This document shows positions 1-8,607 of a stretch of 64,000 bases of DNA, in pieces (the first letter of the stretch is position 1; the number at the start of each line of letters is the position of its first letter). The notes beneath the pieces are model-generated. The model had not been told where the DNA came from. It made no database searches and saw nothing but the letters and a program-made list of their open reading frames with translations. The stretch is taken from contig WLJH01000001.1 in the NCBI GenBank assembly GCA_009701885.1, positions 186,001 through 250,000 on the forward strand. Direction: 5' to 3'. This DNA is from Actinomycetota bacterium. Lineage in GTDB: Bacteria; Actinomycetota; Actinomycetes; Propionibacteriales; Nocardioidaceae. The position numbers and the translations under genes were made by a program.

Positions 1-1
1 C

Positions 2-238
2 CGGATGGTCGGCGCGGCGGAGGCCCTTCGCATCGGTCTGGCGCTCGAGGTGGTGCCCGTCGAGGCGCTCGACCAGACCGTCGCAGCCCTCGTCGCAGCC
101 CTCACCTCGGCCGCGCCGGAGGCGGTGCGGGAGACCAAGGCCCTGATGCTCTCCGCGGCGGCGGCGCCGCTGGAGGAGCAGCGCCGCCTCGAGCGCGAGG
201 CACAGGGACGGCGCTTCCGCGCCCTCGCGGGCGGCTGA
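2..238 (+). CDS. Enoyl-CoA hydratase/isomerase family protein, C-terminal fragment (5' end outside window)
   Basis: Only the last 78 codons are present, because the frame is already open at the window edge. The visible part runs from an A-x-E-A-L-x-I-G-L segment through a C-terminal helix bundle typical of crotonases (RETKALML followed by an E/R-rich tail). Crotonases hydrate or isomerise acyl-CoA thioesters in fatty-acid or related degradation. The oxyanion-hole and catalytic regions lie upstream of the window, so the substrate class cannot be judged. The stop is followed 34 bases later by the ABC exporter start. The family call rests on the tail only and is moderate. Confidence 0.7.
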   Translation, partial: RMVGAAEALRIGLALEVVPVEALDQTVAALVAALTSAAPEAVRETKALMLSAAAAPLEEQRRLEREAQGRRFRALAGG

Positions 239-272
239 GCGTCGGGGCGGGAGCCCCGCAGGAGGAGGACAC

Positions 273-2153
273 GTGTCGGGGATGATGAACGCCGGGGCCG
301 CCTGGCGGCACCTGCGCTCCGACCGCAGCGCGCTCGACCGACGTGTGGGTCGGGAGACGCTGCGGAGGGTGCTGGGCTTCGCCGTACCCCACCGTCGGAC
401 GATCGGGGTCTTCCTCGCCCTCACCGTGGTCGACGCCAGTCTCGTGGTCGCGACCCCGCTGCTGGTGCAGCGGATCGTCGACGACGGCATCCTCCAGGGA
501 GACCGGTCCCTGGTCGCCTGGCTGGCAGTGGCGATGGCCGGCCTGGCGGTTTTCACGGCCCTGCTCAGCGTCCTGATGGCCTGGCTCTCCGCCCGGATCG
601 GCGAGGGCCTGATCTTCGACCTGCGCACCCAGGTGTTCGCGCACGTGCAGCGCCAGTCGATGGCGTTCTTCACCCGCACCCAGACCGGCGCGCTGGTGAG
701 CCGGCTCAACAACGACGTGATCGGCGCCCAGCGCGCCTTCACCTCGACGCTGTCCACGACCGTCTCCAACGGCGTCGCCGTGCTCGTCGTGGGCATCACG
801 ATGCTGGCCCTGAGCTGGCGGGTGACCCTGCTGTGCCTGGCGCTCTTCCCGATCCTGATGCTCGCCTCGAAGTGGGTCAGCACCCGGCTCGCCGGGCTGA
901 CCCGCCAGCAGATGGACGGCAACGCCGACCTCGCCACGATGATGACCGAGCGCTTCAACGTCGGCGGCGCCCTGCTGCTGAAGCTCTTCGGTCGCCGCGA
1001 GGAGGAGGACGCCAGCTTCGCCGTGAAGGCCGGCCGGGTGCGCGACCTCGGCATCCAGATCACCCTCACCACGCGGGTCTTCGGCGCCGCCATGCTCGCC
1101 GTGCCGGCCCTGGCCACGGCGCTGGTCTACGGCGTCGGCGGTCAGCTGGTCGTCACCGACGCGCTCACCCTGGGCACCCTGCTGGCCCTGGCGACGCTGC
1201 TGTTGCGGCTCCTGGGGCCCCTCCAGGGCCTGACCAACGTCCGGATCGACGTCATGACCGCGCTGGTCAGCTTCGAGCGGGTCTTCGAGGTGCTCGACCT
1301 GCCCTCGCTGGTGCAGGAGAAGCCGGACGCCGTCTACCTGCCGCGCACCGCGGGGCGGCTCGAGCTGGACCACGTGGACTTCACCTACCCCGGCGCCGAC
1401 GAGGTCTCGCTGCCCTCGCTGGAGGGGGTCCAGCGCCCCGACGTCTCCAGCCCCGGCGGGCCGGTGCTGCGCGACGTCTCCTTCACCGCCGAGACGGGCC
1501 AGATGATCGCGCTCGTCGGCCCGTCGGGTGCCGGCAAGACGACCGTGACCCACCTGGTCGCGCGCCTCTACGACGCGACCGCGGGCGCGGTGCGCGTGGG
1601 TGGGGTCGACGTCCGGGACGTGAGCCTGCAGTCGCTGGAGGACGTGGTCGGCTACGTCACCCAGGACGCGCACATGTTCCACGACACCATCCGGTCCAAC
1701 ATGCTCTACGCCCGGCCGGGCGCCTCGGACCAGGAGATCTGGGCCGCCCTGGAGGCCGCCCAGGTCGCCACGCTCGTGCGTCGCCTGCCCGAGGGGCTCG
1801 ACACCGTGGTCGGCGACCGCGGCTACCGGCTCTCCGGTGGTGAGCGCCAGCGCCTCGCCATCGCCCGGCTGCTGCTCAAGGCCCCAGCGATCGTGGTGCT
1901 CGACGAGGCGACGGCGCACCTGGACTCCGAGTCCGAGGCCGCGGTCCAGCGGGCGCTCGACGCGGCGCTCGAGGGCCGCACCTCCCTGGTCATCGCCCAC
2001 CGGCTCTCCACCGTGCGCGACGCCGACCTCATCCTCGTCCTGGAGGAGGGGCGGATCGTCGAGCGCGGCACCCACACCGAGCTGCTCGCCCGCGGCGGGC
2101 TCTACGCCGACCTGCACCGTACGCAGTTCCTCGACGACACCCGCGCCGGCTGA
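273..2153 (+). CDS. ABC transporter, fused permease and ATP-binding protein (type I exporter)
   Basis: A 626-residue half-transporter of the MsbA/multidrug type, expected to work as a homodimer in the cytoplasmic membrane. Six membrane helices fill roughly residues 40-320. The ATPase domain follows, with Walker A GPSGAGKTT near residue 416, the ABC signature LSGGERQRLAIARLL near 520, Walker B IVVLDEATAHLD near 540 and the H-loop in IAHRLST near 575. An insert of about 18 residues separates the A-loop (FTYPG) from the first core strand. The GTG start is chosen because AGGAGGAGG lies just upstream at about 260-267. It has no partner gene, which fits a homodimer. The substrate cannot be told from sequence. 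Confidence 0.93.
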   Translation: MSGMMNAGAAWRHLRSDRSALDRRVGRETLRRVLGFAVPHRRTIGVFLALTVVDASLVVATPLLVQRIVDDGILQGDRSLVAWLAVAMAGLAVFTALLSVLMAWLSARIGEGLIFDLRTQVFAHVQRQSMAFFTRTQTGALVSRLNNDVIGAQRAFTSTLSTTVSNGVAVLVVGITMLALSWRVTLLCLALFPILMLASKWVSTRLAGLTRQQMDGNADLATMMTERFNVGGALLLKLFGRREEEDASFAVKAGRVRDLGIQITLTTRVFGAAMLAVPALATALVYGVGGQLVVTDALTLGTLLALATLLLRLLGPLQGLTNVRIDVMTALVSFERVFEVLDLPSLVQEKPDAVYLPRTAGRLELDHVDFTYPGADEVSLPSLEGVQRPDVSSPGGPVLRDVSFTAETGQMIALVGPSGAGKTTVTHLVARLYDATAGAVRVGGVDVRDVSLQSLEDVVGYVTQDAHMFHDTIRSNMLYARPGASDQEIWAALEAAQVATLVRRLPEGLDTVVGDRGYRLSGGERQRLAIARLLLKAPAIVVLDEATAHLDSESEAAVQRALDAALEGRTSLVIAHRLSTVRDADLILVLEEGRIVERGTHTELLARGGLYADLHRTQFLDDTRAG

Positions 2154-2168
2154 CCTGGCCTGGCCGAG

Positions 2169-2957
2169 CTAGCGGGACGGCGTGGTCTCGCGGGGGGCGC
2201 GGGTCGTGCGGCGCGGGCGCTCGCCGCGCGGTCCGCGGCGGCGCTCGTCGTAGGCGAGGTAGCCGAAGCCGAAGATCGCCAGGACCCCGAAGAACCACCA
2301 CTGCAGGCCGTAGAAGAAGTGCGGGCCGTCGTCGAGCTCGGGCAGCTCCACGGGCTCCAGCGCCGTGGCGGGCTCCGGGCTTTCCGACTGCAGCTCGACG
2401 AAGCCGCCGTAGACCTCGCGGCCCAGCGCCTCGCCGATGCGCTCGCTGCTGACCGCGCGCGTCGAGCGCTCGGTGACGACCGTGCTGTCTCCGCTGCCGT
2501 CGGCACGGACGTAGCCGGTGACCGTGACCTCGCCGGCAGGTGGCTCGGGGACGTCGTCGGGGTCGGCGGTGCCGGCGTTCTCGGTGCGCAACCACCCACG
2601 GTCGACCAGGAGGGACGCGCCGGACTCGGTCACGAGCGGCACCACCACGTCGACGCCAGCGATCCCCTCGCGGGTGCGGTAGCGCACGATGATGGTGTCC
2701 TCGACGGCGTACTCGCCGGTCGCGGAGACCACGCGCCACTCGTCCTGCTCCCGCACCGGGGTGCCGGGGCGCAGGACGTCCGAGACGGGGGCTGGGGGCT
2801 GGTTCTCGTTGGCGCGGACGACCTCGTTGTCGGCGCGGCGGTCCTCGAGCCGGTCGAACTGCCACTGGCCGAGCCACCAGGCGCCGGCGGCCAGCAGGGC
2901 CACCGCGAGCGCGAACAGGATCCAGCGCCGGGACAGCAGGAAACCGAACGTGCGCAC
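2169..2957 (-). CDS. SURF1 family cytochrome oxidase biogenesis protein
   Basis: A 262-residue protein with one membrane helix near the N-terminus (about residues 10-27) and one near the C-terminus (about 215-235), the SURF1 topology. The exported middle carries family-like segments such as VPLVTESGASLLVDRGW and the QWWFFGVLAIFGFGY exit helix. SURF1 helps assemble haem a-containing terminal oxidase; in actinobacteria it is usually a free-standing gene. The GTG start fits a leaderless transcript, because a TAGCCT -10 hexamer (2964-2969 on the complement) ends six bases before it. The C-terminal tail is strongly basic. It is convergent with the ABC exporter, 15 bases apart. Confidence 0.92.
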   Translation of the reverse strand: MRTFGFLLSRRWILFALAVALLAAGAWWLGQWQFDRLEDRRADNEVVRANENQPPAPVSDVLRPGTPVREQDEWRVVSATGEYAVEDTIIVRYRTREGIAGVDVVVPLVTESGASLLVDRGWLRTENAGTADPDDVPEPPAGEVTVTGYVRADGSGDSTVVTERSTRAVSSERIGEALGREVYGGFVELQSESPEPATALEPVELPELDDGPHFFYGLQWWFFGVLAIFGFGYLAYDERRRGPRGERPRRTTRAPRETTPSR

Positions 2958-3031
2958 GGGGCCAGGCTATCCAGGGGCAGGTCACGGCCCACCGGGTGAT
3001 CGGGGGTCCGGCCGTGGTGAGGTGGCGCACG

Positions 3032-3037
3032 TATGCT
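3032..3037 (+). promoter_or_regulatory. -10 hexamer of moaA (TATGCT), leaderless promoter
   Basis: TATGCT lies seven bases before the ATG at 3045, so transcription should begin at or next to that ATG. A second ATG at 3033 sits inside the hexamer itself and would not be in the mRNA. This makes 3045 the better start. Confidence 0.65.
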
Positions 3038-3044
3038 TCATCAC

Positions 3045-4058
3045 ATGACGACCCGAGTCTCGGACCAGCGCGCACTCGCCGACCGGTTCGGTCGCGTCGC
3101 GACGGACCTGCGGGTCTCCCTCACCGACCGGTGCAACCTGCGGTGCAGCTACTGCATGCCGGCCGAGGGCCTGGACTGGCTGCCGGGGGAGCAGGTCCTC
3201 ACCGACGACGAGGTCGTCCGGCTGATCGGCGTCGCTGTGCAGCACCTCGGCGTGCACGAGGTGCGCTTCACCGGCGGCGAGCCGCTGGTGAGGCGCGGCC
3301 TGGTCGACATCGTGCGTCGGACCCGTGCCCTCGGCGACGACCTCGACGTCTCCATGACGTCCAACGCCCTCGGCCTGGCCCGCACCGCCACGGCCCTCGC
3401 CGAGGCGGGCCTGGACCGGGTCAACGTCAGCCTCGACACCGTGCGGGCCGACACCTTCCACACGATCACGCGCCGCGACCGGTTCGACGACGTGGTCGCG
3501 GGACTCGCCGCCGCGCAGGCCGCCGGCCTCGGCCCGGTCAAGGTCAACGCCGTGCTGCTGCGCGGCGTCAACGACGACCAGGCCCCGGAGCTCCTGCGCT
3601 GGTGCCTGGACCACGGCTACGACCTGCGCTTCATCGAGCAGATGCCCCTGGACGCCCAGCACGGCTGGCACCGCGACGCGATGGTGACGGCCGACGAGAT
3701 CTTCGCGATGCTCGAGCAGGAGTTCGTCCTCGAGCCGGCCGAGGAGCCCCGCGGCTCCGCCCCGGCCGAGCTGTTCACGGTCGACGGGGGCCCCGGCACC
3801 GTGGGCGTCATCGCCTCGGTCACGCGACCCTTCTGCGGTGACTGCGACCGGGTGCGGCTCACCGCCGACGGCCAGGTCCGCAACTGCCTCTTCGCGCGCG
3901 AGGAGTCCGACCTGCGCACGGCCATGCGGGCCGGCGCCAGCGACGAGGAGCTGGCCGACCGCTGGGTCGTGGCCATGCGCGGCAAGGCGGCCGGGCACGG
4001 CATCGACGACGAGACCTTCCTGCAGCCCGCGCGCCCGATGTCGGCGATCGGCGGCTGA
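3045..4058 (+). CDS. moaA: GTP 3',8-cyclase MoaA
   Basis: A radical-SAM enzyme of 337 residues that performs the first step of molybdenum cofactor synthesis, turning GTP into 3',8-cH2GTP. The N-terminal CNLRCSYC motif binds the SAM-cleaving 4Fe-4S cluster. The C-terminal CGDCDRVRL followed by NCLF supplies the second cluster, and the protein ends in GG as MoaA proteins do. FTGGEPLVR is the conserved GGEP segment. The ATG at 3045 is preferred over the one at 3033 because the latter is inside the -10 hexamer. No other moa gene is in the window, so the pathway is scattered in this genome. Confidence 0.95.
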   Translation: MTTRVSDQRALADRFGRVATDLRVSLTDRCNLRCSYCMPAEGLDWLPGEQVLTDDEVVRLIGVAVQHLGVHEVRFTGGEPLVRRGLVDIVRRTRALGDDLDVSMTSNALGLARTATALAEAGLDRVNVSLDTVRADTFHTITRRDRFDDVVAGLAAAQAAGLGPVKVNAVLLRGVNDDQAPELLRWCLDHGYDLRFIEQMPLDAQHGWHRDAMVTADEIFAMLEQEFVLEPAEEPRGSAPAELFTVDGGPGTVGVIASVTRPFCGDCDRVRLTADGQVRNCLFAREESDLRTAMRAGASDEELADRWVVAMRGKAAGHGIDDETFLQPARPMSAIGG

Positions 4059-4085
4059 GGAGCCCCACCCGGGCCGCAGCCCCAG

Positions 4086-4307
4086 TCAGACGGTGTGGTC
4101 GGCGCCCTGCTCGTGCGCCACGACGTCCTTGATGAAGCCGCGCGAGCCCAGGAACGAGCGCAGCGGCTCGAGGTGCTCCTCGCAGGCCAACCACGCCTTG
4201 CGGCGCTCCGGGGTGTGGATCTTCGGGTTGTTCCACAGCAGCGCGTGCGTCGCGGGCTGGCGACAGCCCTTGCCGGAGCAGACGTCCGGCTCGTCCAGTG
4301 ATCCCAC
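4086..4307 (-). CDS. Small conserved cysteine-containing protein (acetone carboxylase-like in some annotations)
   Basis: A 73-residue protein with CSGKGC near the N-terminus, LLWNNPKIHTPERR in the middle and ACEEH after it. The cysteines and histidine could bind a metal. Close relatives are widespread in actinobacteria next to DUF3099 and SURF1 genes. They are sometimes labelled acetone carboxylase, a name I find unsupported by this sequence because it is far too short for a catalytic subunit. It starts 12 bases after DUF3099 ends on the same strand, so the two are probably one operon. A weak GACACT hexamer (4314-4319 on the complement) six bases before the GTG may also allow separate transcription. 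Confidence 0.8.
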   Translation of the reverse strand: MGSLDEPDVCSGKGCRQPATHALLWNNPKIHTPERRKAWLACEEHLEPLRSFLGSRGFIKDVVAHEQGADHTV

Positions 4308-4319
4308 GCGGGGAGTGTC

Positions 4320-4670
4320 TCAGCCCCGGTCGGTGGAGGAGGCGCCGAGGGGGCGCTGCTCGCTGCCGCCACCGAGCGCCCGGGCGGTGTACGCCGCGGA
4401 GCCGAGGTCGTGCTCCTGCATCCGGGTGGCCTGGACGTTGGCCAGCACGACGGCGATGTAGGGCAGGATCACCGCCCCCGCGATGAGGATCGGCCAGAGC
4501 CAGTCGATGCCGGCGAGTCCGGCGATGACCGCGCCCACGAAGCACAGCGACCGCAGGCTCATCGAGAGCAGGTAGCGCTTCTGCCGCCGCCGCAGGTCCT
4601 CCTGCGGGCTGGGGGCGGCGGAGGTGATGCGGACGGCGTCGTCGTCGCGATCGCCACGCTGTCGTGCCAT
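4320..4670 (-). CDS. DUF3099 family membrane protein
   Basis: A 116-residue protein with a charged N-terminus and two adjoining membrane helices (about residues 35-80, containing RSLCFVGAVIAGL and LWPILIAGAVILPYIAVVLAN). A hydrophilic tail follows. This is the architecture of DUF3099, an actinobacterial family of unknown function. The ATG at 4670 is chosen because a TACGCT hexamer (4678-4683 on the complement) ends seven bases upstream. An open frame continues further upstream but would start inside or before the promoter. It is divergent from dodecin, with 106 bases between the two starts. Confidence 0.85.
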   Translation of the reverse strand: MARQRGDRDDDAVRITSAAPSPQEDLRRRQKRYLLSMSLRSLCFVGAVIAGLAGIDWLWPILIAGAVILPYIAVVLANVQATRMQEHDLGSAAYTARALGGGSEQRPLGASSTDRG

Positions 4671-4764
4671 GACCTCGAGCGTACGTCGGCCCCGGTCACC
4701 CACCAGGGCTCGCGGACCCCGCCCGCGCCTGGCGCGCCAGCCCGCCGCGAGGGTCCGTCGGGAG

Positions 4765-4770
4765 TAGGGT
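4765..4770 (+). promoter_or_regulatory. -10 hexamer of dodecin (TAGGGT)
   Basis: TAGGGT stands six bases before the GTG start at 4777, with no Shine-Dalgarno sequence between. This is the commonest form of the leaderless promoter in this window. Confidence 0.65.
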
Positions 4771-4776
4771 CGCGAC

Positions 4777-4989
4777 GTGACCAACCGCACCTACCGCATC
4801 ACCGAGATCGTCGGCACCTCGCCCGAGGGCATCGACCAGGCCATCCGCAACGGCATCGAGCGCGCCTGCCAGACCCTGCGCCACGTCGACTGGTTCGAGA
4901 TGACCCAGGTCCGCGGCCAGGTCAAGGACGGCTCGGTCGAGCACTTCCAGGTCGGCCTCAAGATCGGCTTCCGGCTCGAGGACGACTGA
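4777..4989 (+). CDS. Dodecin family flavin-binding protein
   Basis: A 70-residue protein matching dodecin along its whole length: an opening RTYRITEIVGTSPEGIDQAI, the conserved W of VDWFEMTQVRG and the final strand FQVGLKIGFRLE. Dodecins form hollow dodecamers that bind and quench flavins, or flavin plus coenzyme A in bacteria, and act as a buffer for free flavin. It is transcribed alone and divergently from DUF3099. The GTG start is fixed by the TAGGGT hexamer six bases upstream. Confidence 0.95.
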   Translation: MTNRTYRITEIVGTSPEGIDQAIRNGIERACQTLRHVDWFEMTQVRGQVKDGSVEHFQVGLKIGFRLEDD

Positions 4990-5063
4990 CCTGGCAGCGT
5001 TGCCGGTCGCTGCGTTGTCGCTGCGTTTCGGGTACCTGTCGGTAATCACTAGCGTCGTCGCAC

Positions 5064-5801
5064 GTGAGCCCGACACCCCTTGCCGAGCCCGACCACCAGC
5101 CCCGCTCCGTCCTCGTCACCGGGGGCAACCGCGGCATCGGCCGCGCGATCGCCGAGGCCTTCCTGGCCCAGGGTGACCGCGTCGCCGTGACGACCCGCGG
5201 CGGAGGAGCGCCCGACGGCGCCCTGGACGTGCGCTGCGACGTCACCGACGCCGCGGCCGTCGAGGCGGCGTACGCCGAGATCGAGGCGGCGCACGGCCCG
5301 GTCGAGGTGCTGGTCGCCAACGCCGGCATCACCGCCGACACGCTGCTGCTGCGGATGTCGGAGGACGACTGGGCTCGAGTCCTCGACACGAACCTCACCG
5401 GGTCCTTCCGGCTGGCCAAACGGGCGTCCAAGGGGATGCTGCGGCTCAAGCGTGGTCGGATCGTCTTCATCTCCTCGGTCGTGGGCCTGACCGGGTCGGC
5501 CGGCCAGGTCAACTACGCCGCCTCCAAGGCCGGCCTCGTGGGCATGGCCCGCTCGATCGCCCGGGAGCTGGGCTCGCGCGGCATCACCGCCAACGTGGTG
5601 GCGCCGGGCTTCATCGAGACCGACATGACCGCGGTGCTCGACGACGCGCAGAAGGACGCGATCCGGTCGCAGGTGCCGCTCCAGCGGTACGGCACGACCG
5701 ACGATGTCGCGCAGACGGTGCTGTGGCTGACCGGCCCCGGCGCGGCGTACGTCACCGGGGCCGTGGTCCCGGTCGACGGTGGACTCGGGATGGGGCACTG
5801 A
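5064..5801 (+). CDS. fabG: 3-oxoacyl-ACP reductase FabG (MabA-like)
   Basis: A 245-residue short-chain dehydrogenase. It has the nucleotide-binding TGGNRGIGRAIA, the NAG motif (VANAGIT) and the catalytic Ser, Tyr and Lys in ISSVVGL followed by YAASK near residues 138-155. FabG reduces 3-oxoacyl-ACP with NADPH in type II fatty-acid synthesis. The next gene, fabI, starts 13 bases after its stop, giving the same pairing as mabA-inhA in mycobacteria, so both reductive steps are made from one transcript. A TAGCGT hexamer at 5050-5055 lies eight bases before the GTG start. Confidence 0.93.
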   Translation: MSPTPLAEPDHQPRSVLVTGGNRGIGRAIAEAFLAQGDRVAVTTRGGGAPDGALDVRCDVTDAAAVEAAYAEIEAAHGPVEVLVANAGITADTLLLRMSEDDWARVLDTNLTGSFRLAKRASKGMLRLKRGRIVFISSVVGLTGSAGQVNYAASKAGLVGMARSIARELGSRGITANVVAPGFIETDMTAVLDDAQKDAIRSQVPLQRYGTTDDVAQTVLWLTGPGAAYVTGAVVPVDGGLGMGH

Positions 5802-5814
5802 CGTGGGAGCGGGT

Positions 5815-6594
5815 ATGGGCATCTTGGACGGCAAGGTCGTCCTCGTCGCGGGCGTGACGATGGACTCCTCGATCGGCTTCGCGACCGCACGGTTCGCGCA
5901 GGAGCAGGGCGCGACGGTGCTCATCTCCAACTTCGGCCGCGCGCTCGGCATCACCCGCCGCATCGCCAAGCGGCTGCCGGTGGAGCCGGCCGTGCTCGAG
6001 CTCGACGTCACCGACCCCCAGCACCTCGAACGGCTCCCCGACCTCGTGCGCGAGCACCTCGGCGCCGACGCGCACCTCGACGGGGTCGTGCACTCCATCG
6101 CCTACGGCAACCCCGAGACGCTGCTCGGCGGGAAGTTCCTGGACGGACCCTGGGAGGACGTCGCCCAGGCGGTGCAGGTCTCGGCGTACTCCCTGAAGTC
6201 GCTGGCCGTCGCCTGCCGCCCGCTCATGGGACCCGGATCGTCGGTCGTGGGGCTGACCTTCGACGCGACGGTGGCCTGGCCGGCGTACGACTGGATGGGC
6301 GTGGCGAAGGCCGGCCTGGAGTCCTGCGCCCGCTACCTCGCCCGCGACCTCGGCCCCGAGGGCATCCGGGTCAACCTGGTCTCCGCCGGACCGCTGCGCA
6401 CGCTGGCGGCCAAGGCGATCCCCGGGTTCACCGACCTCGAGGACCTGTGGTCGACCCGGGCGCCCCTCGGCTGGGACAACACCGACCAGGAGCCGACCGC
6501 TCGCGCGGTCTGCGCGCTGCTCTCGGACCTGTTCCCCGCCACGACCGGAGAGATCGTGCACGTCGACGGCGGCTTCCACGCGATGGGCGCCTGA
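5815..6594 (+). CDS. fabI: Enoyl-ACP reductase FabI (InhA-like)
   Basis: A 259-residue NADH-dependent enoyl-ACP reductase catalysing the last step of the elongation cycle. The FabI-specific active site YxxMGVAK is present as YDWMGVAK, and the nucleotide-binding loop shows GVTMDSSIGF rather than the classic GxxxGxG, as in InhA. The C-terminus keeps the GEIVHVDGGFHAMG ending. The ATG at 5815 starts the conserved GILDGK strand. A GTG at 5803 would add four residues and cannot be excluded. It is co-transcribed with fabG. The gene is the equivalent of the isoniazid/triclosan target, though no mycolic-acid genes are in this window. Confidence 0.93.
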   Translation: MGILDGKVVLVAGVTMDSSIGFATARFAQEQGATVLISNFGRALGITRRIAKRLPVEPAVLELDVTDPQHLERLPDLVREHLGADAHLDGVVHSIAYGNPETLLGGKFLDGPWEDVAQAVQVSAYSLKSLAVACRPLMGPGSSVVGLTFDATVAWPAYDWMGVAKAGLESCARYLARDLGPEGIRVNLVSAGPLRTLAAKAIPGFTDLEDLWSTRAPLGWDNTDQEPTARAVCALLSDLFPATTGEIVHVDGGFHAMGA

Positions 6595-6709
6595 CCGGCG
6601 CGGACGCTGCGCGGCTTCGTCGCGCGCTCCGGCGCCGCGGGCGATGCCGGCGTACGCCGCTGGGCGACCCCGCGTTGTCCGCCGGGCGCGGGCCTGTCAG
6701 ATTGTGCGC

Positions 6710-7249
6710 GTGCCCGAGAACCGTCGCCCGGAGACCCCGCGCCAGCTCGTCGTGATGCGCCACGCCAAGGCCGAGGCGCACGGACCGACCGACTTCGACC
6801 GCCACCTCGCCGACCGCGGTGTGACCGAGGCCGAGCTGGCCGGGCGGTGGCTGGTCGAGCAGGGGTTCGTGCCCGACCACGTGCTGGTCTCGGCGGCCCT
6901 GCGCACCCGCGAGACCTGGGCCGCCCTCGCCGACGGGGCCGGGTGGGACGCCGACGCGATCGAGACCGACGAGTCCGAGACCCTCTACGAGGCCGGGCCG
7001 GAGACCGCGCTGGACCTGGTGCGCGAGGTGCCCGAGGACGCGCTGGCGCTGCTCGTGGTCGGCCACAACCCGACCATGGGCTACCTCGCCGAGCTGCTCG
7101 ACGACGGCGACGGCGACGAGGAAGCCTCCAACGCCCTGGTCATGGGCTACCCCACCTCCGCCATGACGCTCTACGACCTCACCGGCGACTGGGCCGACCT
7201 CGACGAGCAGGGCGCGACCATCCGCGCCCACCACGTGCCCCGCGCCTGA
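6710..7249 (+). CDS. SixA-like histidine phosphatase family protein
   Basis: A 179-residue phosphohistidine phosphatase-like protein with the RHAKAE catalytic motif (first catalytic His) near the N-terminus, a central acidic stretch and a second catalytic His in VVGHNPTMGYLAE. SixA dephosphorylates phosphohistidine on carrier proteins in E. coli; here the substrate is unknown. The GTG at 6710 is chosen because it opens just ahead of the first core strand and a CAGATT hexamer (6698-6703) ends six bases before it. A GTG two codons earlier is possible. It is convergent with serB. Confidence 0.85.
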   Translation: MPENRRPETPRQLVVMRHAKAEAHGPTDFDRHLADRGVTEAELAGRWLVEQGFVPDHVLVSAALRTRETWAALADGAGWDADAIETDESETLYEAGPETALDLVREVPEDALALLVVGHNPTMGYLAELLDDGDGDEEASNALVMGYPTSAMTLYDLTGDWADLDEQGATIRAHHVPRA

Positions 7250-7285
7250 CTCGCTCGACGACGACCGACCCCGAGGACGGTCGAA

Positions 7286-7315
7286 CCGGCGCACAGCTCC
7301 GGAGGGATGCGCCGG
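7286..7315. terminator. Stem-loop between convergent sixA-like gene and serB
   Basis: CCGGCGCA (7286-7293) pairs perfectly with TGCGCCGG (7308-7315). The 14-base loop itself contains a small CTCCGGAG palindrome. It lies in the 73-base gap between two convergent stops, so it may end both transcripts. There is no U-tract, which is common in this kind of genome. Confidence 0.5.
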
Positions 7316-7322
7316 CTCGGGC

Positions 7323-8573
7323 TCAGACGGGGGGAGCGGGGGTGGTGACGCCGGCGGCCCGGTCGGCGGCCTCGATCTCCTCACGGGAGATGCCGAGGAG
7401 GTACATGATCGTGTCGAGGTAGGGCACGTTCACCGCGGTGTCGGCGGCGTCGCGCACGGCCGGCTTGGCGTTGTAGGCGATGCCCAGGCCGGCGGCGGCG
7501 AGCATGTCGAGGTCGTTGGCGCCGTCGCCGATGGCGATGGTCGAGGCCACGTCGACCCCGACCTCGGCGGCGAACTCGCGCAGTGCGGCCGCCTTCCCGG
7601 CCCGGTCGACGACCGGCCCCACGATCCGGCCGGTGAGCCGGCCGTCGACGATCTCCAGCTCGTTGGCGCGGGCGAAGTGGATGCCCAGGTCGACCGCGAG
7701 CCGGTCGGTGATCTGCGTGAAGCCGCCGGAGACGATCGCGAACCGGTAGCCCAGCCGCCGCAGGGTCCGCACCATGGTGCGTGCCCCGGGGGCGAGCTGG
7801 ATGGCGTCGTACACCTCGTGCAGGGCGGAGGCCGGGACCCCCTCGAGCAGGGCGACCCGGGAGCGCAACGACTCCTCGAAGTCCAGCTCCCCACGCATCG
7901 CCCGCTCGGTGACCTCGGCGACCTCGGCCTCGCAGCCGGCGTGGGCGGCGATCATCTCGATGACCTCGCCCTGGATGAGCGTGGAGTCGACGTCCATGAC
8001 GATGAGGCGCATGCCGCGGCGCAGCAGGTCGGCGGGCTGGACGGCCACGTCGATGCCCTGGCGCGCGGCCTCGGTGGCCAGCTCGGCACGCAGCGCCTCG
8101 GGCGAGGCTCCGGAGACGCGGAGGTCCAGGGCGGTGACGGGGTAGCGCGCCATCCGCTCGATCCGGTCGATGTTGCCCCCGGCCGCGGCGATCCGGCCGG
8201 CGACCGCGGCCATCGCGGCGGCGGTGAGCGGGGTGCCGAGCACGGTGACGTGGGCGCCGCGCGACGACGGGGGCGACGTGTCCCCGGTGCCGGGCTCGAC
8301 CTCGAGGGTCATCGCGAGCTCGTCGGCCGTGGCCTGGAGGGCCTGGCGCAGCGACTGGACGTCGCTGGGCACCGTCACGAGGACACCCAGGATGAGGCGG
8401 CGGCGCAGCACGATCTGCTCGAGGTCGACCACCTCGACGCCGGCACCTGCGAGGGTCGCGAAGACCGCCGAGGTGATGCCCGGGCGCTCCCGCCCCGTGA
8501 GCGTGACCAGCAGCGTCTCGGGGTGTGGGGTCGGCCCGTCGGCCTGAGGGGGGTTGCTCGGCGGAGTCGTCAT
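7323..8573 (-). CDS. serB: Phosphoserine phosphatase SerB
   Basis: A 416-residue enzyme that makes L-serine from phosphoserine. The N-terminal half holds ACT-type regulatory sequence (LLVTLTGRERPGITSAVFATL opens it). The C-terminal half is a HAD phosphatase with the nucleophile motif MDVDSTLIQGEV near residue 195, the SGG segment (IVSGGFTQ) and the distal IGDGANDLDML. This layout is the usual actinobacterial SerB. A TAGCCT hexamer (8583-8588 on the complement) lies nine bases before the ATG, slightly further than its neighbours, so the mRNA may have a leader of one or two bases. Confidence 0.95.
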   Translation of the reverse strand: MTTPPSNPPQADGPTPHPETLLVTLTGRERPGITSAVFATLAGAGVEVVDLEQIVLRRRLILGVLVTVPSDVQSLRQALQATADELAMTLEVEPGTGDTSPPSSRGAHVTVLGTPLTAAAMAAVAGRIAAAGGNIDRIERMARYPVTALDLRVSGASPEALRAELATEAARQGIDVAVQPADLLRRGMRLIVMDVDSTLIQGEVIEMIAAHAGCEAEVAEVTERAMRGELDFEESLRSRVALLEGVPASALHEVYDAIQLAPGARTMVRTLRRLGYRFAIVSGGFTQITDRLAVDLGIHFARANELEIVDGRLTGRIVGPVVDRAGKAAALREFAAEVGVDVASTIAIGDGANDLDMLAAAGLGIAYNAKPAVRDAADTAVNVPYLDTIMYLLGISREEIEAADRAAGVTTPAPPV

Positions 8574-8607
8574 CGCGGCACGAGGCTAGCGGTGCGCGAC
8601 GCCGTGC

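Noticed and set aside
3033..3035. ATG at 3033 as the moaA start
   Set aside because: It lies inside the TATGCT -10 hexamer, so it would not be transcribed. The ATG at 3045 is seven bases after the hexamer.
4086..4307. Acetone carboxylase subunit
   Set aside because: At 73 residues with only a cysteine/histidine pattern, it cannot be a catalytic subunit. The name seems to be a propagated label.
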